Of a DNA stretch of 64,000 nucleotides, positions 1 through 8,492 are shown piece after piece. Every line of letters begins with the position of its first letter. The stretch's first letter is position 1. Location: the NCBI GenBank assembly GCA_965117025.1, contig OZ220746.1, forward strand, positions 1,116,001 to 1,180,000, read 5' to 3'. A model generated the notes under the pieces. The model was not told where the DNA came from, did no database searches, and was given only the letters and a program-made list of their open reading frames with translations. Source of the DNA: VXPQ01 sp965117025 (GTDB lineage: Bacteria > Bacteroidota > Rhodothermia > Rhodothermales > VXPQ01). The translations under genes and the position numbers were made by a program.

Positions 1-1086
1 TACCCAAATCACTGCCCCCTGAGACAAGGCGAAGAAGGCAATGAATCCGAGCAGGCCGATCAGCACGGGAGTCCCCATCTGGTCGCCCCCGACGAAAAAC
101 GCCCAGGCCACCAGCGCGAGACAGGCTGCCGTACCCGCAGAGCCCACAATCATCAGCGGACGACGCCCGAACCGGTCGATGATGAAAAACGCCGAAATGG
201 TGAAGATGAGGTTGGTGCCGCCTACGGCCACCGACTGCAACAGGGCATCGTCGACGCCGGCGCCCGCCATGCCGAAGATGCGCGGCGCATAGTACATCAA
301 CGCGTTGATCCCGGAAAGCTGATTGAACATGGCGAGCCCCCACGCCAGAAGAATCGGAAAGGTATAGCGCTTCTGGAACAGTTTACCGCCCGTCTGACCG
401 GTCTCGCTTTTCAGCGAAGCGACGATCTCCGCCATTTCGTGGTCTATCTCCACTTCCCCGAGACGCTCCAGTACGGCGCGAGCCTCCTCCGAACGCCCTC
501 GCTTGACCAACCAGCGGGGGCTTTGCGGGATGAAAAAGAGCAGCGCGAAGAACAGTGCGGCGGGGGCCGCCTCCACACCGAACATCCACCGCCAGGCCGT
601 CGCGTCCGCAATGATCTGGGCCACCACGTAATTGGAGAAAAAGGCCAGCAGGATCCCGGTGACCACGTTGAGTTGGCTGACCGCCACGAGCCGTCCGCGC
701 AACCGGGCCGGGGCTATTTCCGCAATGTACATGGGCGCGACCACGGACGAACCGCCTACCGCGAGCCCGCCGAGGAAACGATACAACAGAAAGGCGATCC
801 AGTTGTCCGCCGTGGCGCTCCCCAGCGCGGAGACGAAGTAAAAGACCGCCAGCACGATGAGCACGCGGTTCCGCCCGTAGCGGTCGGCGGGAATCCCGGC
901 GCCGAACGCGCCGACGATGGTGCCAATGAGTGCAGAGGCCACGGTGAAGCCCAGCCAGAATTCGTCCAGCCCGAACACCGATTCGAGCGCCTCGGTCGTG
1001 CCGGAAATCACGGCCGTATCGAAGCCGAAAAGAAGGCCGCCGAGGGCGGCCACGATGGTACTGAAAAAAACGGTGCGGCGGTTCAT
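1..1086 (-). CDS. MFS sugar porter, 3' end beyond window
   Basis: Inner-membrane transporter of the major facilitator superfamily, sugar porter (XylE/GalP-like) branch, probably sugar:H+ symport. The protein opens with MNRRTVFFSTIVAALGGLLF followed by GFDTAVISG, the usual first helix of sugar porters. It then has the loop motif DRYGRNR, the second-half motif DRFGRRPLM, and PQSPRWLVKRGR at the end of helix 6. Hydrophobic segments alternate through all 362 visible residues; the C-terminal helices lie outside the window. It follows a GH32 fructanase on the same strand across a 100-bp gap holding a terminator-like hairpin, so uptake of fructose or sucrose released by that enzyme is a reasonable inference. 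The exact substrate cannot be read from sequence. The start is the only ATG before the first helix. Confidence 0.9.
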   Translation of the reverse strand, partial: MNRRTVFFSTIVAALGGLLFGFDTAVISGTTEALESVFGLDEFWLGFTVASALIGTIVGAFGAGIPADRYGRNRVLIVLAVFYFVSALGSATADNWIAFLLYRFLGGLAVGGSSVVAPMYIAEIAPARLRGRLVAVSQLNVVTGILLAFFSNYVVAQIIADATAWRWMFGVEAAPAALFFALLFFIPQSPRWLVKRGRSEEARAVLERLGEVEIDHEMAEIVASLKSETGQTGGKLFQKRYTFPILLAWGLAMFNQLSGINALMYYAPRIFGMAGAGVDDALLQSVAVGGTNLIFTISAFFIIDRFGRRPLMIVGSAGTAACLALVAWAFFVGGDQMGTPVLIGLLGFIAFFALSQGAVIWV

Positions 1087-1133
1087 GATGAACGAGACGT
1101 TCGTTGTTCGTTAAGGAAACTGCAGGATTACAA

Positions 1134-1149
1134 ACCGGGAAAACCCGGT
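1134..1149 (-). terminator. Hairpin after the GH32 gene
   Basis: ACCGGG, a four-base loop, then CCCGGT form a perfect 6-bp GC-rich stem about 40 bases past the GH32 stop. On the minus strand it is followed by TTTG only, so it is a weak intrinsic terminator or a transcript-stabilising hairpin between the hydrolase and the transporter gene. Confidence 0.45.
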
Positions 1150-1186
1150 AGAGGATTGCAGGCGGCCATCGGACGCAGGCAGGCGG

Positions 1187-2767
1187 CTACCAGACGGAAG
1201 CAAGCGTCCACATATCAAGCGACACGAGGCGGGCCTCGCCTCCTTCCGCGTAGATACTCACTCCCTCGCTGTCCGGCGACGGAAACACCTGGCTCGTGAA
1301 CACAATGGCGCCGTCGTCGGCAAAGACCTCCACCGACGACCAGTCCACGAACACGTGCAGTTTTACGCGTCCCTCCGGCGCTTCCATAGATGCTTCGAAG
1401 AGGTCTGCAAACGTCGGGTGAAATTCCTTTGCGCCGGACCGGTACCGGTCCACGAACATCTCCTTGCGAAGGACGTCATAGCCGATCACCGTCTCTTCTC
1501 CTTCACCCTGACGCACTTTCAGGCCGACTTCCGCGGCGTCGCCGATCTCCAGTTCGATCACCAGTTCAATGGCCTTGCCGGCGATCCCTTCGCCGGTCAG
1601 GTCGTGCTCTCCTTCCGCAATGGCGCGTGCGTCGAGGCGACGGTGCGTTTCGCGCAGCGTCTTCAGTTCCTCGACGGGCTGCTGCACCAGCCACAGATCG
1701 CCGAGCGCGTCGGCGCGCAGCGACAGCGCGCGCGGCAAACTCTGCCCGCTGCGCCAGGGGTCCGTGGGAATCTCTCCGGCATACAGCCAGTTGTTCAGCC
1801 AGCCCACCCACAGGCGGCGGCCGTCTTCTTCCGGCACGTCGGACCAGGAAATGGCGGCGTAAAAATCCTTCGCATAATCCACCCAGCGGGTATCCGTGTG
1901 CTCGGCGACAAAGGTGGTCCCGTCGAAATGTCCTACAAAATACTGCCCCCCCGAGCCGCCCGCGACGGTACCCCCTCCATTATCCACGTCCAACACCCAG
2001 CGTGTCTCCCCGAGCCGGTTCTCGATAGACAATTCGAACAGATCGGGGCATTCCCAGATGCCGGTTACGTTCCCCGCAGGGCCGAATTCGCTCAGAAATG
2101 TCCAGGATTTCAGGTCCTTCGAGGAATAAAAATGCACCTTCCGGTCCACAGACAGCGCCACGACCATCACCCATTTCTCTTCCGGCGCATACCAGAACAC
2201 CTTGGGATCGCGGAAATCCGTAAGACCGAAATCGAGCACGGGATTGCCCTCGTAAGGCGTCCAGGTGCGCCCCCGGTCGGTACTCCATGCGATATACTGC
2301 GCCTGCAGGCGCCGCTCCCGGTAGTGCCCCGTATAAATGGCGATCATCGGCGGATTGTCGTCCGTTCCGAACCCGCTCGTGTTGTTCCAGTCCACCACCG
2401 CGCTGCCGGAAAACGCCATGACACTGTCCGTTTCAGGAATAGCGACGGGCAAGTGCTCCCAGTGAAGCAGATCGGGGCTCACCGCGTGCCCCCAACTCAT
2501 GTGGCCCCAGCGCGTGCCGAAAGGATTGTACTGGTAGAACAAATGGTATTCGTCGTCGAACCAGACCAGCCCGTTCGGATCGTTGGTCCAGTTGACGGCA
2601 GGCGTAAAGTGGTATTGCGGACGATAGCGCTCCGCGTAGGTGGGTTCAGGCTGCGCATCCGCGCGATGTACCGGGACGGCAGACAGCATCATGGCAAAGA
2701 GCACCAGCGCGGTCAATGCAACACCGTGCAAACGAAAGGAAGAAAAAAGCATGGTTTTATCCGACAT
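1187..2767 (-). CDS. Glycoside hydrolase family 32 (fructanase/levanase/invertase type)
   Basis: Secreted retaining beta-fructosidase that cleaves sucrose, levan or inulin-type fructans. With the ATG at 2767 the protein is 526 residues. Residues about 6-38 form a signal peptide ending near HRADA. The family triad is complete: NDPNG at 62-66 (Asp63 nucleophile), RDP at 186-188 and EC at 239-240 (Glu239 acid/base). The five-bladed propeller is followed by a C-terminal beta-sandwich of the usual size. An upstream extension exists in frame but does not resemble a protein, so the start is placed at MSDKTMLF; the ATG at 2752 is an alternative. The MFS sugar porter downstream makes a secreted-hydrolase plus transporter pair. 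Levanase versus invertase cannot be decided. Confidence 0.93.
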   Translation of the reverse strand: MSDKTMLFSSFRLHGVALTALVLFAMMLSAVPVHRADAQPEPTYAERYRPQYHFTPAVNWTNDPNGLVWFDDEYHLFYQYNPFGTRWGHMSWGHAVSPDLLHWEHLPVAIPETDSVMAFSGSAVVDWNNTSGFGTDDNPPMIAIYTGHYRERRLQAQYIAWSTDRGRTWTPYEGNPVLDFGLTDFRDPKVFWYAPEEKWVMVVALSVDRKVHFYSSKDLKSWTFLSEFGPAGNVTGIWECPDLFELSIENRLGETRWVLDVDNGGGTVAGGSGGQYFVGHFDGTTFVAEHTDTRWVDYAKDFYAAISWSDVPEEDGRRLWVGWLNNWLYAGEIPTDPWRSGQSLPRALSLRADALGDLWLVQQPVEELKTLRETHRRLDARAIAEGEHDLTGEGIAGKAIELVIELEIGDAAEVGLKVRQGEGEETVIGYDVLRKEMFVDRYRSGAKEFHPTFADLFEASMEAPEGRVKLHVFVDWSSVEVFADDGAIVFTSQVFPSPDSEGVSIYAEGGEARLVSLDMWTLASVW

Positions 2768-2996
2768 GATCAGAGGGTTGGTTTGGAACGCATGAAACAT
2801 ACATGGATATTCGAAGAAATGCGATATCATGCAGGTACTCATCCCGATACAAGGCACAGGGATCATGCCCTCTTCGGATACGTAGCATGCTGGTTGCATG
2901 ACAGACACCGCTCCGAGAGAAAGTATGCAGTATCTTTCGCTCCATGCACAAGCCGGAACGCCACAGCGTCCTACTCTACCACCTTTCTCCGAACCG
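2768..2996. promoter_or_regulatory. Divergent intergenic region, GH32 and FKBP genes
   Basis: About 230 bp separate the two divergent start codons and must hold both promoters. I see no convincing -35/-10 pair or operator by eye, and no Shine-Dalgarno before the GH32 start, which is common in this lineage. Confidence 0.3.
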
Positions 2997-3476
2997 ATGA
3001 ATAACGGGCGCGTCAAGCAACTACTCCTGCTCGTGATCCTTGCCGGTATCGCGGCCGGCTGCGAGTTTTCCGAAGATCCGCCCCCGGTTCGTATTCTCGT
3101 ACCGCGCGAAGTGGACGTGAGCAGATACATAACTACCGAGAGCGGCCTCCAGTACTACGATTTCGTTATCGGAGACGGCCAGGAGGCCGATTCCACGGAT
3201 CGCGTCAAGGTACACTACGCCGGATGGCTCTCGAACGAGAGGCTGATAGGAAGTTCGTACCTTACGGATTTGCCAATCACCATCAACCTCGCTTCCGATG
3301 CAGTCGTCGAAGGATGGACCGAAGGAATTCCGGGCATGCGCGAAGGAGGCGAGCGCCAACTGGTGGTTCCCCCGGAACTCGCCTACGGCGAAACGGGATT
3401 CGAACAGGCCGGCATTCCCCCGAACGCCACGCTCATCTACGAAATCGAACTCGTCAGCATAGAATCCGATGGATAG
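2997..3476 (+). CDS. FKBP-type peptidyl-prolyl isomerase lipoprotein
   Basis: Cis-trans prolyl isomerase that helps fold exported proteins, anchored in the envelope. The ATG at 2997 gives 159 residues starting MNNGRVKQLLLLVILAGIAAG, with the lipobox cysteine at 22; this fixes the start against longer in-frame choices. The mature part has the FKBP core: VKVHYAGWL, the central VVEGWTEGIPGMREGGERQ with the conserved Trp and Gly, VVPPELAYGE, and the final IPPNATLIYEIELVSI. It is a single FKBP domain of normal length. A MetE-like gene follows 47 bp downstream on the same strand, without an obvious functional link. Confidence 0.92.
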   Translation: MNNGRVKQLLLLVILAGIAAGCEFSEDPPPVRILVPREVDVSRYITTESGLQYYDFVIGDGQEADSTDRVKVHYAGWLSNERLIGSSYLTDLPITINLASDAVVEGWTEGIPGMREGGERQLVVPPELAYGETGFEQAGIPPNATLIYEIELVSIESDG

Positions 3477-3523
3477 CCGACCGGTTCGCCATCCGGAGTA
3501 TTGATCCCTGTCCCTTTTCCTTC

Positions 3524-4540
3524 ATGATCGAAACAAGCATCATCGGCAGTTATGCCTGGCCGTCCTGGTTTTTTACCAGCCTGGAGGCCATGGAAGAGGG
3601 CAAGTACGGCGTCCGGGATATCGAAGAAACGCTGGATGACGCCGTTGATCTGGCGATCCGGGACCAGGAGGACGCCGGTGTAGATGTGATTTCCGACGGC
3701 GAAATGCGTCGTATCGGCTTTTTCACTGCCGGTTTTTACGGGCGGTTGACGGGCCTGGGAAACATCGAACCCAGCCCCCGGCGCATCGGCCCGGCGGGGC
3801 ACGATCAGCGGGAACGGTACGAAGCGCTGGAACCGATCACGGCCCCGGACGGCCTGGGTCTCGTCGCCGAGTACCGGTATGTCCGCAAGCGCACGCAACA
3901 GCGGATTAAAATGCCCTGCCCCGGTCCGTATACGCTGGCCGGACGCATCAAAACCCCCGGCACACATTACCGGGACCGTATGGAAGTGGCCCATGCATTT
4001 TCCGATCTCATTCGGGCCGAATTACAACAACTGGTCAGGGAAGGCGTGGATTTTATCCAGTTGGACGAACCTTCTTACGCCGTCCATCCCGACGCGCCTG
4101 ACGAATTCGTCAACCTCTTCAACCGGACCGTCGAGGGGGTCAATGCCCGCATAGGCATTCACCTGTGTTTCGGAAATTTCGTGGGACGGCCCGTGGCGCA
4201 CCGCACATACGCCCCGTTGTTTCCGCATATTCTGGATATGCATGCGGACGAATTCGCCATGGAATTCGCAAACCGCGAACTCGCCGAAATCGAACTGACC
4301 GCACGCTTGGTGGAAGCCGGAAAAGATGTGGCGGCGGGGCTCGTGGATGTGAAGAACTACTTCATCGAACCGCCGGAACTGGTGGCGGAACGCATCCGGG
4401 CGCTTCTTGCTTACGTTCCGCCGGAGCGGCTTTCCATCACACCGGATTGCGGATTCAGTCAGACGGCGCGCTGGGCAGCCCGCGCCAAACTGCACACCAT
4501 GGTGAAGGGGGCGCATATCGTGCGGACGGAACTCGGGTAA
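3524..4540 (+). CDS. MetE-like (cobalamin-independent methionine synthase C-terminal type) methyltransferase
   Basis: A 338-residue protein corresponding to the catalytic C-terminal barrel of MetE; the N-terminal MetE half is absent, as in stand-alone archaeal and bacterial homologues. The zinc and thiol-activating residues are visible: His213 and Cys215 in IHLCFGN, Glu247 in AMEFAN, and Cys309 in TPDCGFSQTAR. The QLDEPS motif at 180-185 also matches. It should therefore keep methyl-transfer chemistry to a thiol such as homocysteine, but the methyl donor may not be methyl-tetrahydrofolate. The ATG at 3524 gives MIETSIIGSYAWPSW, the typical family opening. Upstream in-frame sequence overlaps the FKBP gene and is not part of it. 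Confidence 0.88.
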   Translation: MIETSIIGSYAWPSWFFTSLEAMEEGKYGVRDIEETLDDAVDLAIRDQEDAGVDVISDGEMRRIGFFTAGFYGRLTGLGNIEPSPRRIGPAGHDQRERYEALEPITAPDGLGLVAEYRYVRKRTQQRIKMPCPGPYTLAGRIKTPGTHYRDRMEVAHAFSDLIRAELQQLVREGVDFIQLDEPSYAVHPDAPDEFVNLFNRTVEGVNARIGIHLCFGNFVGRPVAHRTYAPLFPHILDMHADEFAMEFANRELAEIELTARLVEAGKDVAAGLVDVKNYFIEPPELVAERIRALLAYVPPERLSITPDCGFSQTARWAARAKLHTMVKGAHIVRTELG

Positions 4541-4547
4541 CGAACCG

Positions 4548-5396
4548 TTATCCCGGCAGATCGCAACTCCACCGCCCCCCGGCGGCAAGCCGCACCGTGC
4601 GCAGCCCCAGGCGCGCCGCCTCCTCGAAAAACGGCGCCGGCGAAGCCGTATTGAAAGCAAACATCTCATAATGGCACGGGATGGCTGCCTGCGCCCCGAT
4701 ATCGTGCGCCAGATGCGCCGCTTCCTCGCCGGTAAGATTGCCGGACACGCCGCGCGCCGGATCCCGCCCGTTGACGGGCAGCATGCACACATCGATACGG
4801 AACGGGCGCAAAAGATCGGCCATCCCCTCGTACCGGATCGTATCGCCGCTGTGATACACGGTCCACGGCCCGAATTGCACCACATACCCGAGGTGCGTGT
4901 GGCGGCCCGCTTCATCCGTTGCAAGCGCCTCGTGCGCTGAAGGCACAGCCATAAACCGGAACGGCCCGACCGTATTTTGCACCCCGACCGTCATGCCGAC
5001 GGGCCATGAAGGATCGCACTGCAGGCGATCCGCCACGAAAGCCCGGTTCGCTTCCGGAATGACCAGTTGCAGCGCATCGTTCGCCTGCATCAACGGCATG
5101 AGGGTTTCCGCGTCCAGATGATCCGTGTGGTTGTGGGTGGACGTCGCCACATCTATGAAATCAAGGTGCTCCGGCGCGATGACGCGTTCCGTCATCCGCA
5201 CATGCGGCCTGGAGGTGCCGGCATATTTCTTCGTCAACGAGTCGGAGAGGTACGGGTCGAAGAGCAAGTGCGCGCCCTGCCATTGCAGCAAAAAACCGCT
5301 CTGCCCCAGCCACCACAGGTGGAAGGGTTCGGAACGGCGCCGCGCTGCGCGCACATCCGCAAGAAAGTCGTCGCCGGATCGTTCGGGTTGGATCAT
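4548..5396 (-). CDS. MBL-fold metallo-hydrolase (UlaG/NAPE-PLD-like)
   Basis: Probable cytoplasmic metal-dependent hydrolase of 282 residues. The metallo-beta-lactamase signature HNHTDH lies at 88-93 (HxHxDH), preceded by WWLGQSGFLLQW and LLFDPYLSD and followed by VYHSGDT and IPCHYEMFAFN, which supply further metal ligands. The opening and the WLG(Q/H)SG motif resemble the UlaG lactonase and N-acyl-phosphatidylethanolamine phospholipase branch. The substrate is not predictable. The ATG at 5396 (MIQPERSGDD) is preferred over an upstream start whose extra residues look unrelated. It converges with the MetE-like gene, whose stop is 7 bp away. Confidence 0.85.
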   Translation of the reverse strand: MIQPERSGDDFLADVRAARRRSEPFHLWWLGQSGFLLQWQGAHLLFDPYLSDSLTKKYAGTSRPHVRMTERVIAPEHLDFIDVATSTHNHTDHLDAETLMPLMQANDALQLVIPEANRAFVADRLQCDPSWPVGMTVGVQNTVGPFRFMAVPSAHEALATDEAGRHTHLGYVVQFGPWTVYHSGDTIRYEGMADLLRPFRIDVCMLPVNGRDPARGVSGNLTGEEAAHLAHDIGAQAAIPCHYEMFAFNTASPAPFFEEAARLGLRTVRLAAGGRWSCDLPG

Positions 5397-5572
5397 GGGG
5401 AGCAGTACTACAGGGTTACACGGATCGGGAACAGCAGACAATGCCCGACAGCAAAAATCGGCCGCCTGTATTGTCGGCACATCGACTGCCGTATCTTTGC
5501 ATGCGGATACACCCTCAAAGGTACGAAAAGACGTTTTCCCTCTGCGAAATTTCCTACATTGGCAACCTTCTC

Positions 5573-5704
5573 AAGGATAGTCTGATTAAGTCCGCGACGC
5601 CCCGAATCCGCGGTGTTTCCCGCTAATTTCAACGATGCAATTATAATATCTTTTACGTGCGAACGTAAAGCGCTGATCGAAACGGTTTTGATCAGACTAT
5701 CCTT
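5573..5704. repeat. Family 1 palindromic element, short form (132 bp)
   Basis: Bounded by perfect 14-bp terminal inverted repeats, AAGGATAGTCTGAT and its complement. In reverse orientation its first 75 or so bases are nearly identical to those of the element at 11650, including TATTATAATTGCATCG. An internal hairpin TTTACG/CGTAAA is visible. Compared with the 11650 copy it lacks about 125 internal bases near one end. It sits between the divergent MBL-hydrolase and galM genes. The rest of the 358-bp gap between their starts shows no gene. Confidence 0.9.
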
Positions 5705-5754
5705 AATTAGTACATAGTAACCGCAGCAGTTTGTTCAACCCCCATCCCCTCCTC

Positions 5755-6903
5755 ATGCGACGACGCGCGATCTTCCCGATGCTTTCCCTCCTGTTCATGG
5801 CTTCCTGTACCGGCGCGCCGGACGATGCAGAAGCGCCGGAACCTGCTCCCGGCGTACAGGTCGCCCCGTTCGGCGAGGTGGACGGCGTACCCGTAGAACT
5901 CTTCACGCTGGCGAATGCCCACGGCATGGAAATCCGCCTCACGAACTATGGAGGGATCGTGACCCATCTGTTCGTGCCGGACGCCGAGGGCACGCCCGGC
6001 GACATCGCGCTTGGTTACGACACGCTCGAAGGATATCTGGAGCAGTCCCCTTACTTCGGCTCCCTCATCGGACGGTACGGAAACCGGATCGGCGGAGCCG
6101 CCTTCACCCTCGACGGAGAAACCTGGACGCTCGCCGCCAACAACGGCCCCAATCACTTGCACGGAGGCGAACGGGGATTCGACAAGGTGGTCTGGGCAGC
6201 GGAACCCTTCGAAGAAGCCGGCCGGCGCGGCGTGCGGCTCGCCTACACCAGCCCGGACGGAGAGGAAGGCTACCCGGGCACGCTCGATATGGAAGTGACG
6301 TATACGCTCACTGACGAAAACGCCTTCGAAATCGACTACCATGCCACGACGAACAAGGCAACCCCCGTCAACCTGACGCAGCACACCTATTTCAATCTGG
6401 CCGGGGTGGGCAGCGGGGACATCCTCAGCCATGAACTCACACTCCACGCAGACCGGTTCACGCCCGCTGACGAAACGCTGATCCCCACCGGAGAACTGCA
6501 ACCCGTCGCGGGAACTCCCTTCGACTTCACGCAACCGACCGCCATAGGCGCCCGCATCGACGCGGACGATCCGCAGATCGAGTACGGAGGCGGCTACGAC
6601 CACAACTTCGTCCTGAACGGAGAACCCGGCATCCTGAGACTCGCGGCCCGGGTTGCGGACCCTGTGAGCGGGCGCATCATGGAAGTGCATACCACCGAGC
6701 CGGGCGTACAATTCTACACGGGAAATTTTCTGGACGGATCCATTACCGGAAAGGGCGTATCCTATGAGAGGCGCAGCGGCTTCTGCCTCGAAACACAGCA
6801 CTTTCCCGATTCGCCGAACCAGGATACTTTCCCCTCGACGATCCTGCGACCGGGCGAAACGTATACCTCCCGGACTATCTACTCTTTCGACGTATTGCAA
6901 TGA
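5755..6903 (+). CDS. galM: Aldose 1-epimerase lipoprotein
   Basis: Mutarotase interconverting alpha- and beta-anomers of aldoses such as galactose or glucose. The 382-residue protein starts MRRRAIFPMLSLLFMASC, a lipoprotein signal with Cys18, so unlike cytoplasmic GalM it should act in the periplasm or at the outer membrane. Signature pieces are LTNYGGIVTHLFVPD, NHLHGG and TQHTYFNLAG (catalytic histidines), DHNFVL, and TTEPGVQFYTGNF carrying the catalytic glutamate. The ATG at 5755 is chosen over 5731 because it begins the signal peptide. Its TGA overlaps the ATG of msrA, so the two are co-transcribed. Confidence 0.93.
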   Translation: MRRRAIFPMLSLLFMASCTGAPDDAEAPEPAPGVQVAPFGEVDGVPVELFTLANAHGMEIRLTNYGGIVTHLFVPDAEGTPGDIALGYDTLEGYLEQSPYFGSLIGRYGNRIGGAAFTLDGETWTLAANNGPNHLHGGERGFDKVVWAAEPFEEAGRRGVRLAYTSPDGEEGYPGTLDMEVTYTLTDENAFEIDYHATTNKATPVNLTQHTYFNLAGVGSGDILSHELTLHADRFTPADETLIPTGELQPVAGTPFDFTQPTAIGARIDADDPQIEYGGGYDHNFVLNGEPGILRLAARVADPVSGRIMEVHTTEPGVQFYTGNFLDGSITGKGVSYERRSGFCLETQHFPDSPNQDTFPSTILRPGETYTSRTIYSFDVLQ

Positions 6904-7442
6904 CCGAACGGGCTATAGAGCAGGCCACTCTTGGAGGAGGCTGCTTCTGGTGTCTTGAAGCCGTGTTCGAGCCGCTTCGAGGAATACGCAACATCGTCCC
7001 GGGCTATGCCGGCGGCCATGTCCCCGATCCAACGTACCGGCAGGTATGCACAGGCCGTACGGGGCATGCCGAAGTCGTGCAAATCGACTTCGATCCTTCC
7101 GAAATATCCTATCGGGATGTCCTTAACATTTTTTTCACAATGCACGATCCGACGACGCCGGACCGGCAGGGTGGAGATGTCGGACCGCAATACCGCTCCA
7201 TCATCCTGTACCATGACGAAACCCAGGCGACCGTGGCGCAAAGCGCGCTGGCCGAATTCGACAACAAGGATATCTGGCACAACCCCATCGTGACCGAAAT
7301 AGAGCCGCTGGACACCTTCTATCCTGCGGAAGAGGAACACCATGCGTACTACCGGGACAATGCCCGGCAACCTTATTGCCGCATCGTCATTGCTCCCAAA
7401 GTCGCCAAGCTGCGCAAGGAATACACGGCCCTCCTGAAATAA
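6900..7442 (+). CDS. msrA: Peptide-methionine (S)-S-oxide reductase
   Basis: Repairs oxidised methionine (S-sulfoxide) in proteins using thioredoxin. The active-site motif GGGCFWC is at residues 12-18, with Cys15 catalytic. Further family motifs are GYAGGHVPDPTY, TGHAEVVQIDFDP, FFTMHDPT and GPQYRSII, all in the normal order for a 180-residue MsrA. The start codon overlaps the galM stop as ATGA, indicating translational coupling. No MsrB domain is fused. No signal peptide is present, so it acts in the cytoplasm even though its operon partner is a lipoprotein. Confidence 0.96.
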   Translation: MTERAIEQATLGGGCFWCLEAVFEPLRGIRNIVPGYAGGHVPDPTYRQVCTGRTGHAEVVQIDFDPSEISYRDVLNIFFTMHDPTTPDRQGGDVGPQYRSIILYHDETQATVAQSALAEFDNKDIWHNPIVTEIEPLDTFYPAEEEHHAYYRDNARQPYCRIVIAPKVAKLRKEYTALLK

Positions 7443-7453
7443 AAGACTGCATC

Positions 7454-8437
7454 ATGTCTCTCGATACACGCACTCTCGGATATACCGGAGAACAACTTAC
7501 CGGCGTCGGCCTTGGCACCTGGGCCATCGGCGGACCCGACTGGAAATTCACCTGGGGCCCTCAGGACGACCGGGAATCCATTGCCGCCATACGCCGAGCG
7601 CTCGATGTGGGGATCAACTGGATAGACACAGCCCGCATCTACGGCCTCGGGCATTCCGAAAAGATCGTGGGGGAGGCCATTGCAGGCCGCCGGGACGAGG
7701 TCTTCCTGGCTACGAAATGCGGGCGCCTATGGAACGACGACGGCGCCATCTACGGAAGCCTGAAAGCCGCCGATGTACGCATGGAATGCGAATCGAGCCT
7801 GAGGCGCCTCAAAACGGACGTGATCGATCTGTACCAGATTCACTGGCCCGATCCGTCCGGAGAAATCGAGGAAGGATGGACCGAAATTGCAAAACTGGTC
7901 GAGGAAGGCAAGATCCGCTATGCCGGCGTATCCAACTTCACGGTGGAACACCTGCGGGCCGTGCAGGCCATTCATCCGGTGGCGTCACTCCAGCCGCCCT
8001 ACAGCATGTTGCGGCGCGGCGCCGAGGATGCCCTGTTGCCGTATTGCGCCGAAAACCACATCGGCGTGATTGTCTACAGCCCCATGGTATGCGGTCTTCT
8101 GACCGGCAAATTCTCCAAAGCCCACCTTGCCAACCTGCCCGCAAGCGACTGGCGGCACGGGAACGTCGAGTTTCGCTCACCGGCCTTTGAAGCGAATCTC
8201 GCCCTGGTCGATGGCCTGAAACCCATCGCCGAACGCAACAACCTGACGCTTTCTCAACTGGCCATCGCATGGGTGCTCCGGCGACCCGAGGTGACCTCCG
8301 CAATCGTGGGCGCCCGGAAACCGGAGCAGATCGAGGAAACGGCCCAGGCAGGCAATGCGGCGCTTTCCGAAGACGACGTGCGCGCCATAGAAAACCTGCT
8401 GACCCGGCGGCAGGAAACGATCGCAGCGGCGGCCTGA
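7454..8437 (+). CDS. Aldo/keto reductase
   Basis: NADPH-dependent carbonyl reductase of 327 residues. The catalytic tetrad of the superfamily is visible: Asp and Tyr in WIDTARIYGLGHSE, Lys in LATKCG, and His in YQIHWPDP. The GVSNF strand and the C-terminal cofactor-binding segment AIVGARKPEQIEE are also present. It resembles the YajO/AKR11-13 type rather than the eukaryotic AKR1 type. The ATG at 7454 starts MSLDTRTLGYTGEQLTGVGL, the standard first strand; it lies 11 bp after msrA, suggesting one transcript from galM. The substrate is unknown. Confidence 0.92.
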   Translation: MSLDTRTLGYTGEQLTGVGLGTWAIGGPDWKFTWGPQDDRESIAAIRRALDVGINWIDTARIYGLGHSEKIVGEAIAGRRDEVFLATKCGRLWNDDGAIYGSLKAADVRMECESSLRRLKTDVIDLYQIHWPDPSGEIEEGWTEIAKLVEEGKIRYAGVSNFTVEHLRAVQAIHPVASLQPPYSMLRRGAEDALLPYCAENHIGVIVYSPMVCGLLTGKFSKAHLANLPASDWRHGNVEFRSPAFEANLALVDGLKPIAERNNLTLSQLAIAWVLRRPEVTSAIVGARKPEQIEETAQAGNAALSEDDVRAIENLLTRRQETIAAAA

Positions 8438-8492
8438 TTCCGGGACGGATCACCGACCACAGACTGCCGGATTCCGGCGCACAGGCTGGTGG

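Noticed and set aside
1355..3004. 549-codon open frame on the plus strand
   Set aside because: Antisense to the GH32 gene, with no recognisable motif.
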